A stretch of DNA of 64,000 nucleotides. Source: Marinifilum caeruleilacunae (GTDB taxonomy: Bacteria; Bacteroidota; Bacteroidia; Bacteroidales; Marinifilaceae). Below, in pieces: positions 55,029 to 62,455 of the stretch (position 1 is the first letter of the stretch; each line of letters starts with the position of its first letter). Position numbers and translations under genes: made by a program. The stretch is taken from positions 45,999 through 109,998 of the forward strand of contig NZ_RZNH01000014.1 of assembly GCF_013141825.1 (NCBI RefSeq), written 5' to 3'. The notes below the pieces were generated by a model. It had not been told where the DNA came from. It saw nothing but the letters and a program-made list of their open reading frames with translations, and did no database searches.

Positions 55029-55061
55029 CAAATCTAAAGAATAATTTTTTCAAATTCCAAA
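55029..55061 (-). promoter_or_regulatory. trp operon promoter
   Basis: On the minus strand TTTG (55061-55058), 21 bp, TAGATTTG (55036-55029) is a full match to the Bacteroidota housekeeping promoter consensus. The expected start lies near 55022, about 15 nt before the leader ATG at 55007. Confidence 0.75.
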
Positions 55062-55386
55062 TGTGTTTCTTTGGTTTCATCCTGATTTTTAACCCTACAA
55101 AGTTCTGTACGGCCCATAAACATTGCACTTTAAAGCGAATGTATATTTTTTGTTAATTTTTAAAATTCAGATATCGTATCAGAAATAATTTCAAAACACC
55201 CCTATTTAAATGGGTCAAATTTTAATAAAGTACACTTTCTCTATTCTTACCCCCATTATCAAACAAGCAATAAAGAAAAATTTAATTTTCATTAAAAAGT
55301 CCTGAAAGACCTGTTTTTGCAGGTAAAAGAGGAAGTCAACTTTACTTTCTCAAACGTTAACATTTCATTAAGTAAAGCAATTTAAA
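55062..55386. other. Region between the divergent trp and aro promoters
   Basis: About 325 bp, AT-rich, without a credible ORF. A 13-bp direct repeat TTTGCAGGTAAAA occurs at 55316-55328 and 55387-55399. The second copy contains the TTTG -33 box of the aro promoter. A small hairpin ACCTG-TTTTTG-CAGGT (55309-55324) covers the first copy. This could be a regulator site, and nothing else stands out. Confidence 0.45.
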
Positions 55387-55417
55387 TTTGCAGGTAAAAA
55401 ATTAATTCATACATTTG
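55387..55417 (+). promoter_or_regulatory. Aromatic operon promoter
   Basis: TTTG (55387-55390), 19 bp, TACATTTG (55410-55417) fully matches the TTTG-N19-21-TAnnTTTG consensus. The expected start near 55424 leaves about 20 nt before the first leader ATG. Confidence 0.78.
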
Positions 55418-55443
55418 AATCAGAATTAACGCACAAAACAGCG

Positions 55444-55512
55444 ATGAAAACAGTATCTACATACATTTCTAACTATTTTTATTTTTGGTTTTACTTTTAT
55501 CCAACAAGATAA
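55444..55512 (+). CDS. Aromatic leader peptide 1
   Basis: A 22-codon frame, MKTVSTYISN followed by YFYFWFYFY and PTR, with four Phe, five Tyr and one Trp codons. The stop codon is directly followed by the antiterminator arm GGGCAAGA. It is the sensor of the first of two tandem attenuators upstream of the aromatic operon. Ribosome stalling in the Phe/Tyr run would let the arm pair downstream and prevent termination. Codon order is not conserved with leader 2, so the composition rather than the sequence is shared. Confidence 0.88.
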   Translation: MKTVSTYISNYFYFWFYFYPTR

Positions 55513-55585
55513 GGGCAAGAATTGATATGTAGTAATACGAAGAATATAAATCAAAGGTCTTGCCCAACAGGTAAGACCTTTTTTT
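55513..55585 (+). terminator. Aromatic attenuator 1: antiterminator arm and terminator
   Basis: Terminator: AAAGGTCTT (55553-55561) pairs with AAGACCTTT (55573-55581), loop 11 nt, T7 tract to 55585. Antiterminator: GGGCAAGA (55513-55520) is a perfect 8-bp complement of TCTTGCCC (55558-55565), which overlaps the terminator 5' arm. Pairing extends with TTGAT (55522-55526) and ATCAA (55550-55554). A weak competing stem CTTTTAT/ATAAGGG lies at the leader end. Confidence 0.88.
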
Positions 55586-55601
55586 ATGCATAATTTGAAC
55601 T

Positions 55602-55685
55602 ATGAGTAACAGAGCATTTACATACCGATTTTATTTTTATTATTTCTGGTTTAACACAAATCGGGCGGGATGCCTTATACCATAA
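55602..55685 (+). CDS. Aromatic leader peptide 2
   Basis: A 27-codon frame starting MSNRAFTYR, then FYFYYFWF, then NTNRAGCLIP, with five Phe, four Tyr and one Trp codons. It begins 17 bp after the first terminator. The antiterminator arm overlaps the NRAG codons just after the aromatic run, so a ribosome stalled at the run would free it while one reaching the stop would cover it. Second sensor of the tandem attenuator. Confidence 0.86.
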   Translation: MSNRAFTYRFYFYYFWFNTNRAGCLIP

Positions 55686-55737
55686 CTCAAGTAAAAAGTA
55701 TAAAAGATCCTGCCCGAAAAGAGCAGGATTTTTTTTT
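55661..55737 (+). terminator. Aromatic attenuator 2: antiterminator arm and terminator
   Basis: Terminator: ATCCTGC (55707-55713) pairs with GCAGGAT (55723-55729) and is followed by T9 to 55737. Antiterminator: TCGGGCGGGAT (55661-55671) pairs over 11 bp (one G-U) with ATCCTGCCCGA (55707-55717), extended by TTATAC/GTATAA (55675-55680/55698-55703). The first aminotransferase codon follows 38 bp later. Confidence 0.88.
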
Positions 55738-55775
55738 GAATAAGACCAAAACCAAATTTTTAACAAACAATAGAA

Positions 55776-56939
55776 ATGATTCAACCAGCAAACAGAACCC
55801 AAGTAATTAAAGAGTACTACTTCTCGGTAAAACTGAAGGAGATTGCACGCTTGAACGAGGGTGAAGTAAAAGTTTTAAACCTAGGAATCGGAGATCCGGA
55901 TATGACTCCATCGGAAGATACCTGGAACTCTTTAAAAGAAGCCTGTATACATCCAAAAAGTCATGGATACCAGAGCTACCAGGGAATTCCTGCCCTACGC
56001 CAGGGCTTTTCGAAATGGTATAAAACTTATTTTGATGTAGATATCAATCCTGATAATGAGGTTCTTCCACTTATGGGTTCTAAGGAAGGGATCATGATTA
56101 CCTCTTTGGCTTACCTGAATGAAGGTGACGAGGTTTTAATTCCAGACCCATCCTACCCAACCTATAAGTCGGTAACTAATTTACTGGGAGGTAAAATCAT
56201 TTCATATCCGCTTTGCGAAGAGCACAACTGGCAACCAGATCTTGATGAATTGGAAAAAAGAGATCTATCGAAGGTAAAAATCATGTGGATCAATTATCCA
56301 CACATGCCAACAGGAGCAAGAGCAAGCAAAGATTTACTGGAAAGAATTGTGGCATTTGGACGAAAACACAACATCCTAATTGTGAACGACAATCCTTACA
56401 GCTTTATTCTGAATGATCAGCCAATGAGCATTATGAATATTGAAGGAGCCAAAGATTGTTGCCTGGAATTGAACTCACTGAGTAAATCGCACAATATGCC
56501 AGGTTGGAGAGTGGGAATGATCTGCGGAAGCAAGGAACTTCTTGAGCCGGTTTTAAAGGTGAAAACCAATATGGATTCGGGCATGTTTTACCCGGTACAA
56601 CAGGCTGCTATTAAAGCCTTAAGCCATGATAAAAGCTGGTACGATTCTATTAATCAGGTGTACAAAAACAGAAGAGAGCTTGTGTTTTCTTTAATGAAAT
56701 TGATCAATTGTAAGCCTAGTGCCGACCAGAGTGGAATGTTTGTTTGGGCATCCATTCCTGATCAGTATAAAGATTGCTACGAGTTGAGCGATGAGATTTT
56801 AAAACAAGCAAAGGTATTTATTACTCCAGGTGGCATTTTTGGAGAACAAGGAAAAAGATACATCAGAATTTCTTTATGCAGTAGTGAATCTGTAATTAAT
56901 GAGGCAATTCAACGTATCGAAAAATCAAGAAAAAATTAA
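55776..56939 (+). CDS. Pyridoxal phosphate-dependent aminotransferase, aromatic pathway
   Basis: A 387-residue class I aminotransferase. It shows VLNLGIGDPDMTPSEDTWNSL, LPLMGSKEGIMITSLAYLN, MWINYPHMPTGA, NDNPYSFI and the Schiff-base Lys in ELNSLSKSHNMPGWRVGM. The first gene of the aromatic operon, behind two Phe/Tyr-type attenuators, it most probably transaminates phenylpyruvate and hydroxyphenylpyruvate (TyrB-type role). Similarity to LL-diaminopimelate aminotransferases means that activity is not excluded. No prephenate dehydratase was found, so this gene and tyrA cover the last tyrosine steps. Confidence 0.9.
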   Translation: MIQPANRTQVIKEYYFSVKLKEIARLNEGEVKVLNLGIGDPDMTPSEDTWNSLKEACIHPKSHGYQSYQGIPALRQGFSKWYKTYFDVDINPDNEVLPLMGSKEGIMITSLAYLNEGDEVLIPDPSYPTYKSVTNLLGGKIISYPLCEEHNWQPDLDELEKRDLSKVKIMWINYPHMPTGARASKDLLERIVAFGRKHNILIVNDNPYSFILNDQPMSIMNIEGAKDCCLELNSLSKSHNMPGWRVGMICGSKELLEPVLKVKTNMDSGMFYPVQQAAIKALSHDKSWYDSINQVYKNRRELVFSLMKLINCKPSADQSGMFVWASIPDQYKDCYELSDEILKQAKVFITPGGIFGEQGKRYIRISLCSSESVINEAIQRIEKSRKN

Positions 56940-56943
56940 GAAA

Positions 56944-57840
56944 ATGATAGTTTCAGTTATAGGATTAGGATTAATTGGTGGATCGATTGCTTTGGATCTG
57001 AAGCAACGTGGTTTTGCCGATAAGGTGATAGGCGTTGACAATAATCCAATGCATGCTCACCAGGCAAAGAAAATAGGCCTTGCAGATGAAATTCAGGATT
57101 TAAGAACTGCAGTTGAATCGTCGCATGTGGTGATTCTTGCCATTCCGGTAAGCGCCTGTTTGAGAGCTTTACCCGAAATCATGGACATGGTCGACCAGCA
57201 AGTTGTAACCGACTTAGGATCAACCAAAGAGCAGTTGATTGAATGCATTGCAAATCATCCAAAACGAAAGCAATATGTTCCTGCCCATCCTATGGCGGGT
57301 ACCGAGTTTTCTGGTCCTAAAGCGGCACATTCGGGCTTATTTGATGGCAAGTGTTCGATCATATGTAATCCTGAGGATTCCGATAAAGATGCCGTTAACA
57401 TGATTAGCGACATGTTCCATACACTGCAAATGCGATGTGTATACATGGATGCCGAAGTTCACGACAGACAAACTGCATATGTTTCTCACCTTTCTCACAT
57501 TAGTGCATTCGCTTTGTCACTTACCGTACTTCATAAAGAGAAAAAGGACAAGCACATTTTTGAACTGGCAAGTGGTGGTTTCGACTCAACAGTTCGATTG
57601 GCAAAAAGTTCGGCTGAAATGTGGACCCCTATTTTTCACCAGAACAAAAAGAACATCGGGAAAGTGCTTCAAAAGTATATCGATACCCTTCAGCAATTTA
57701 AAGATCGGATTGAGAATAACGATTTAGGAGGAGTTGACGATTTGATAAACGAAGCCAATGACATTAGCAGGGTCTTAGATGAAAAAGAACGAAACGAGGC
57801 TGAAACCATCAAGAATGCTAAAAAAATAAGAAGAGCATAA
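56944..57840 (+). CDS. tyrA: Prephenate dehydrogenase
   Basis: A 298-residue NAD(P)-dependent enzyme making hydroxyphenylpyruvate. The Rossmann motif VSVIGLGLIGGSIALDLKQRG starts right after Met1. The family blocks VTDLGSTKEQLIE, YVPAHPMAGTEFSGPKAAHSGLFDGK (substrate His and Gly-rich loop) and HDRQTAYVSHLSHISAFAL follow. No ACT or chorismate mutase domain is present. The start is ATG at 56944, 4 bp after the aminotransferase stop, rather than a longer in-frame extension overlapping it. Tyrosine branch of the operon. Confidence 0.94.
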   Translation: MIVSVIGLGLIGGSIALDLKQRGFADKVIGVDNNPMHAHQAKKIGLADEIQDLRTAVESSHVVILAIPVSACLRALPEIMDMVDQQVVTDLGSTKEQLIECIANHPKRKQYVPAHPMAGTEFSGPKAAHSGLFDGKCSIICNPEDSDKDAVNMISDMFHTLQMRCVYMDAEVHDRQTAYVSHLSHISAFALSLTVLHKEKKDKHIFELASGGFDSTVRLAKSSAEMWTPIFHQNKKNIGKVLQKYIDTLQQFKDRIENNDLGGVDDLINEANDISRVLDEKERNEAETIKNAKKIRRA

Positions 57841-57916
57841 AAAGTCAAGAGACAAATATCATAAGAAATAAACCAAATTTTTAATCACTCGAAAAAAGAG
57901 TTAATATCAAAATAGC

Positions 57917-59005
57917 ATGAGCAAAAAAATTGAAATAGCAGACCTTAGCAGTTGGCCAATAGAAAATGTTGACAGACCATTAATTATTGGCGGACCATGT
58001 AGTGCAGAAACTGAAGAACAGGTGTTGGAAACAGCCAAAGGAATTAAAGCGGCCGGAATTCCGATTTTCCGTGCAGGAATTTGGAAGCCCAGAACCCGTC
58101 CGAACAGTTTCGAAGGCATTGGTGCGCAAGGCTTAATCTGGTTGCAAAAAGTAAAAGCCGAAACAGGAATGCTAACGGCTACCGAGGTTGCCAACGGCAA
58201 ACATGTTGAATTGGCACTAGGCGCTGGTGTAGATATTCTTTGGATTGGTGCCAGAACCACTGTAAACCCTTTTGCCGTTCAGGAAATTGCTGACGCTTTG
58301 CGCGGAAAAGACATTCCTGTCTTGGTAAAAAATCCTATTAATCCTGATTTGGAACTGTGGATTGGTGCAATTGAGCGATTAAGCGCTGTTGGCATTACCA
58401 AACTTGCTGCCATTCACCGTGGATTCTCAACTTACCAAAAACTGAAATACAGAAACGATCCACAATGGCAAATTCCGATTGAACTGAAAAGAAGACTTCC
58501 AAATTTGCCAATATTCTGTGACCCTAGCCATATTACCGGCGACAGAAATTTATTGGATGAAGTTACCCAGAAAGCCATGGACCTGAACTACGAAGGTTTG
58601 ATTGTTGAATCGCATTGCAAGCCCGAAGAAGCATGGAGTGATGCAAAACAACAGCTAACTCCTAAGTCACTTGAAGAACTTTTAGCTAACTTAGTACTTC
58701 GTGATCCGGAAGCAGACAACGAAGTAATCAATAATACACTGGGTGAATTGAGACACCTGATTGATGATTTCGACCAGAAACTTCTTGAATTACTGGAAAA
58801 TAGAATGCAGGTTGCCAAAACAATCGGACATTACAAGAAAGAAAATAACATCACTGTATTACAGAATAAACGTTGGGGACAGATTCTTGAAAAAAGCCTT
58901 GAAAACGGGAAGAAAAAAGGATTCAGCGAACAATTCATCAATAACTTGTTCAAAGCAATTCACCAGGAATCTATCAACCAGCAGGAAGATATCATGAATT
59001 CGTAA
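57917..59005 (+). CDS. Fused DAHP synthase-chorismate mutase
   Basis: A 362-residue bifunctional enzyme. Residues about 1-265 form a type I-beta 3-deoxy-7-phosphoheptulonate synthase (GGPCSAETEEQVLETAKGIKAAGI, FRAGIWKPRTRPNSFEGIGAQG, FCDPSHITGDRNLLDEV), the entry of the shikimate pathway. Residues about 270-362 form an AroQ-type chorismate mutase (LGELRHLIDDFDQKLLELLENRMQVAKTIGHYKKEN, NITVLQNKRWGQILEKS). A fused mutase can serve as the feedback sensor for chorismate or prephenate. Such fusions are usual in Bacteroidota. It follows tyrA after 76 bp. Confidence 0.95.
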   Translation: MSKKIEIADLSSWPIENVDRPLIIGGPCSAETEEQVLETAKGIKAAGIPIFRAGIWKPRTRPNSFEGIGAQGLIWLQKVKAETGMLTATEVANGKHVELALGAGVDILWIGARTTVNPFAVQEIADALRGKDIPVLVKNPINPDLELWIGAIERLSAVGITKLAAIHRGFSTYQKLKYRNDPQWQIPIELKRRLPNLPIFCDPSHITGDRNLLDEVTQKAMDLNYEGLIVESHCKPEEAWSDAKQQLTPKSLEELLANLVLRDPEADNEVINNTLGELRHLIDDFDQKLLELLENRMQVAKTIGHYKKENNITVLQNKRWGQILEKSLENGKKKGFSEQFINNLFKAIHQESINQQEDIMNS

Positions 59006-59026
59006 ACCGAGATATAAGATTGAGGG

Positions 59027-59056
59027 TATGAGAAATTAAGCAAGCAATTTCTCATA
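59027..59056. repeat. Intercistronic inverted repeat before aroB
   Basis: TATGAGAAATT (59027-59037) and AATTTCTCATA (59046-59056), 11-bp perfect arms with an 8-nt loop, without a T-run. It lies in the 84-bp gap between the DAHP synthase-mutase gene and aroB. Confidence 0.65.
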
Positions 59057-59089
59057 TCTGTCAACTTTCATCTAACATCTATTTAAAGA

Positions 59090-60133
59090 ATGAAAAGCAT
59101 ACACATCGAAAATCAGAACAGCACAATTTTAATTGGTGAATCTTATCTTAACATTCAAAAATACCTGCCTGAAAAAAAGTGCTTTTTAATTTGCGATGAA
59201 AACATCTACGCCCATTACAAAAGTTTTGTCGATGACTTTGACCACATTATAATTGGCTGTGGTGAAGAGATCAAAACCTGGTCATCAGTTGCAAAAATCG
59301 TTGAAAAACTACTGGCTGGTGGTGCCGATAGAAACAGTTACCTCCTTGGAATGGGAGGCGGATTAGTTTGCGATGTAACAGGATTTGTAGCATCTGTTTT
59401 CATGAGAGGCCTAGACTTTGGTTTCATTTCTACTTCCCTGCTCTCGCAGGTTGATGCCAGCGTTGGTGGCAAAAATGGAATCAATTTCGGCAAACTTAAA
59501 AATATGATTGGGGTTTTTAACCCACCCCAATTTGTGATTTGCGATCCGCAACTTTTAAGAACATTGCCTGAGCGCGAAATCAGAAGTGGATTTGGAGAGG
59601 TAATTAAACATGCTTTCATTAAGGATAAAGATCTCTTCGAATTTTTGAAAGAGAATAAAGATGCACTTTTAAACCTGGATGCCGCACTTATGGAAGATCT
59701 GATTTACAGAGCAGTATCCATCAAAACAGAAGTAGTAAACAAAGATCCTTTTGAAAAAGGTGAACGCAAGAAATTGAATTTTGGACACACCATTGGACAT
59801 GCCATCGAGAACAATTCCGATTTAACACATGGCGAGGCGGTATCAGTTGGTATGGCACTAGCCACAAGACTTTCAGAGGAAATGAGTGGATTGAGTTCCG
59901 ATCAAAGTTATGAGGTGATTAGTCTTCTCAGAATGTATAAACTGCCTGTTGATCATGAAGTTCCGGCAGAAACAATCAATAATTTTCTGATTAAAGACAA
60001 GAAAAAGAATCGTTCATCTATCGACTTTATCCTATTAAACAGCATTGGAGAAGCTAGTATTAAAGCTATTCCAATTGAAGATTTAAAAAGCAAAGTGATT
60101 CGCCTTTGCAAAGACCCAAAACCAATACAATAA
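59090..60133 (+). CDS. aroB: 3-dehydroquinate synthase
   Basis: A 347-residue NAD-dependent lyase making 3-dehydroquinate from DAHP. MGGGLVCDVTGFVASVFMRGLDFGFISTSLLSQVDASVGGKNGINF is the cofactor and catalytic region, SGFGEVIKHAFIKD the zinc Glu part, and LNFGHTIGHAIEN with HGEAVSVGMALA the zinc His region. Normal length for the family. Directly precedes aroA (9-bp gap). Confidence 0.96.
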   Translation: MKSIHIENQNSTILIGESYLNIQKYLPEKKCFLICDENIYAHYKSFVDDFDHIIIGCGEEIKTWSSVAKIVEKLLAGGADRNSYLLGMGGGLVCDVTGFVASVFMRGLDFGFISTSLLSQVDASVGGKNGINFGKLKNMIGVFNPPQFVICDPQLLRTLPEREIRSGFGEVIKHAFIKDKDLFEFLKENKDALLNLDAALMEDLIYRAVSIKTEVVNKDPFEKGERKKLNFGHTIGHAIENNSDLTHGEAVSVGMALATRLSEEMSGLSSDQSYEVISLLRMYKLPVDHEVPAETINNFLIKDKKKNRSSIDFILLNSIGEASIKAIPIEDLKSKVIRLCKDPKPIQ

Positions 60134-60142
60134 GACAAAAGC

Positions 60143-61420
60143 ATGAGAGTCAGGATACAAAATTCAAATATAAAAGGGAAATTAACTCCTCCCAGCTCTA
60201 AAAGCATGATGCAAAGAGCATTGGCAGCTGCTGCCTTGGCAAAAGGTGAAACAAGTATCTTAAATCCATGTAGATGCGACGATGCCTCGGCAGCTACAGA
60301 TATCATACAAAAAATGGGTGCCGATGTCATGGATTTGGGACACAAAATAATTGTGAAAGGCAATCATTTGAAAGCTGCACAATCGGTAATGGTAGGAGAA
60401 TCAGGATTATCCTTAAGAATGTTCTCTCCTATTTTGGCCTTGAATCCTGAACCGGTAAGCATTAATGGTCGTGGAAGTATTCTTAAACGCCCTGTGCACA
60501 ATATTCTTGAAGGATTGGAAGCCCTGGGAATTAAATGCAAAAATCCTGGCAAAGGTGTTTTGCCCATACAATTGCAGGGTGCTTATAAAAATAACACTGC
60601 CGTAATTAATGGAGCACTTGGCTCGCAATTTCTTACCGGACTTTTAATGGCCCTGCCATGTCGAAAGCAAGATACAATTCTGGAAGTAACAAATCTTAAG
60701 AGCATTCCTTATATCAATATGACCATTGATTTACTGAAAGATTTTGGGATTGAAATCAGTCATGAAAACTACAAACGCTTTATAATTAAAGGAAATCAGC
60801 AATACAAAGCAACAGAATACGCCGTTGAATCCGATTGGAGTTCGGCAGCACCACTTTTGGTAGCCGGAGCATTAAAAGGAAAGCTTACGCTTGAAAATTT
60901 AAATCCGTATTCGTACCAGGCCGACATTGCTATTCTTGATGCCTTGAAAAAGTGTGGTGCAAGCCTGCACTGGAAAGAGAACAGTCTAACAGTAGAGAAA
61001 AAAGCACTGAATGCCTTTGAATTTGATGCTACACATTGTCCCGATCTTTTCCCGCCATTGGTTGCTTTGGCCGTTCATTGCAATGGCGATACCCGAATTA
61101 AAGGAGTACACCGATTGGAACACAAAGAAAGCAACAGGGGAATTGTTCTTCAGAAAGAATTTGGGAAACTTGCTGTTCCTATCCGCATAGAAGGTGATGA
61201 AATGGTGATTCCTGGAGGAAGGTTAAAAGGTGGTATTTCTAACAGCAATAACGATCATAGAATTGCCATGGCTTTGGCTGTTGCCGGATTGAATTCCAAA
61301 TATGCAGTAGAAATTGGCGATCATGATTGTGTAGCAAAATCATATCCCGATTTTTTCAAGGATTTGAGAAAAATTGGCGGTGGCATTGCAGAATTCTATT
61401 TCAAAAGTCAATTTGTTTAA
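60143..61420 (+). CDS. aroA: 3-phosphoshikimate 1-carboxyvinyltransferase
   Basis: A 425-residue EPSP synthase, the sixth shikimate step. GKLTPPSSKSMMQRALAAAALAKG is the phosphoshikimate-binding start. ESGLSLRMFSPILAL with the modified GxSGTxxR-like region, VEKKALNAFEFDATHCPDLFPPLVALAV (catalytic Asp) and NSNNDHRIAMALAVAG follow. The ESGLSLRMFSP segment replaces the usual NSGTTMRL, as is common in Bacteroidota. No fused partner domain. Confidence 0.94.
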   Translation: MRVRIQNSNIKGKLTPPSSKSMMQRALAAAALAKGETSILNPCRCDDASAATDIIQKMGADVMDLGHKIIVKGNHLKAAQSVMVGESGLSLRMFSPILALNPEPVSINGRGSILKRPVHNILEGLEALGIKCKNPGKGVLPIQLQGAYKNNTAVINGALGSQFLTGLLMALPCRKQDTILEVTNLKSIPYINMTIDLLKDFGIEISHENYKRFIIKGNQQYKATEYAVESDWSSAAPLLVAGALKGKLTLENLNPYSYQADIAILDALKKCGASLHWKENSLTVEKKALNAFEFDATHCPDLFPPLVALAVHCNGDTRIKGVHRLEHKESNRGIVLQKEFGKLAVPIRIEGDEMVIPGGRLKGGISNSNNDHRIAMALAVAGLNSKYAVEIGDHDCVAKSYPDFFKDLRKIGGGIAEFYFKSQFV

Positions 61421-61432
61421 AAATCAAGATTC

Positions 61433-61864
61433 ATGATTATAGTAAGTTCCTGTCTGGCAGGTATAAATTGCAGGTACGATGGCAATAACAACCTTGTGCC
61501 TGAAATCAAAGAATTGGTTTTAGCGGGAAAAGCGATTCCCTTATGTCCCGAAGAGTTGGGAGGATTGGAAACGCCCCGAACCTCTTGCGAGATTGTAAGG
61601 AAGGGAAATCAGATTTTTGTAATAAGCAAGGAACAATTGGACTGCACTGCACAATTCGAACTTGGAGCCCAAAAAGTAGCCGAAATTGCCAAAACACTAA
61701 ACTGCAAACAAGCCATTTTAAAAGCCAATAGTCCATCATGTGGATATGGAATAATTTACGATGGTAGTTTCACAGGCAAAAAGATAGAAGGAAATGGGCT
61801 TACTGCCGATAAACTGGCAAAACAAGGAGTTCAAATTAAAAACGAAATAAACTATAAAGAATAA
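61433..61864 (+). CDS. DUF523 protein
   Basis: A 143-residue protein of the DUF523 family: IIVSSCLAGINCRYDGNNNL start, IPLCPEELGGLETPRTSCEIV, ILKANSPSCGYGIIYDGSFTGKKIEGNGLTADKLAKQG. The conserved Cys residues (C7, C13, a late SPSCG) suggest metal or cluster binding, but the biochemical function is not established. It lies between aroA and a GNAT gene inside the aromatic operon, with 12- and 16-bp gaps, so it is cotranscribed with shikimate genes without an obvious pathway link. Confidence 0.9.
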   Translation: MIIVSSCLAGINCRYDGNNNLVPEIKELVLAGKAIPLCPEELGGLETPRTSCEIVRKGNQIFVISKEQLDCTAQFELGAQKVAEIAKTLNCKQAILKANSPSCGYGIIYDGSFTGKKIEGNGLTADKLAKQGVQIKNEINYKE

Positions 61865-61880
61865 AACAAAACACTAAGCG

Positions 61881-62429
61881 ATGAAAATCGAATCGTCTAT
61901 ACACACCAATAAATCCGGCAAAAAAATCACATTACGTAAAGCAAATAGCTCTGATGCTCATTCGCTGAGAAAGTGCATTCTTTCGTACATAAATGGAGTC
62001 ACCATTCCGTTTACCAGGAAGGAATTTGAAAAATCGGATGCAGAAATTGAGCTTTGGATCAATGAGCTAAACAATTCGCAAAACAGCCTATTACTGATTG
62101 CTGAATATGAGGGTGAAATTATTGGCAATATCGATGTTAGTTCGAGCGGAAGAAGCATGCTGAAACACACCGGATATATTGGCATGGGCGTTCATGAAGA
62201 TTGGCAAAATTGTGGTGTTGGTTCTCTTTTATTTCAGAAAATGATAGATTATTACGAAAGAAATCGTGAAATCGAAATGTTATGGTTGCAAGTATTTGGA
62301 ACAAACCTGGCCGGTTTACACATGTACCACAAATTTGGTTTTGAAGAAAAGGGTCGACAAGAAAAATTCATAAAAATGCATGATGGCAAGTATATAGACA
62401 ATGTTATTATGACAAAAACATTAATTTAG
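61881..62429 (+). CDS. GNAT acetyltransferase
   Basis: A 182-residue GCN5-type N-acetyltransferase. ITLRKANSSDAHSLRKCILSY start, then the acetyl-CoA motif A in GYIGMGVHEDWQNCGVGSLLFQKMIDYYERN, and the motif B region MLWLQVFGTNLAGLHMYHKFGFEEKGRQEKFIKMHDGKY. The acceptor is unknown. It is placed between DUF523 and aroC in the aromatic operon. No signal peptide. Confidence 0.91.
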   Translation: MKIESSIHTNKSGKKITLRKANSSDAHSLRKCILSYINGVTIPFTRKEFEKSDAEIELWINELNNSQNSLLLIAEYEGEIIGNIDVSSSGRSMLKHTGYIGMGVHEDWQNCGVGSLLFQKMIDYYERNREIEMLWLQVFGTNLAGLHMYHKFGFEEKGRQEKFIKMHDGKYIDNVIMTKTLI

Positions 62430-62455
62430 AGCACACAAGATTAACAGCATAAAAT

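Noticed and set aside
54991-55080. 29-residue basic frame on the minus strand (starts MKPKKHIW) upstream of trpL
   Set aside because: It contains the trp promoter boxes (55029-55061) and would begin upstream of the transcription start. It overlaps trpL out of frame and has a single Trp codon. Treated as chance.
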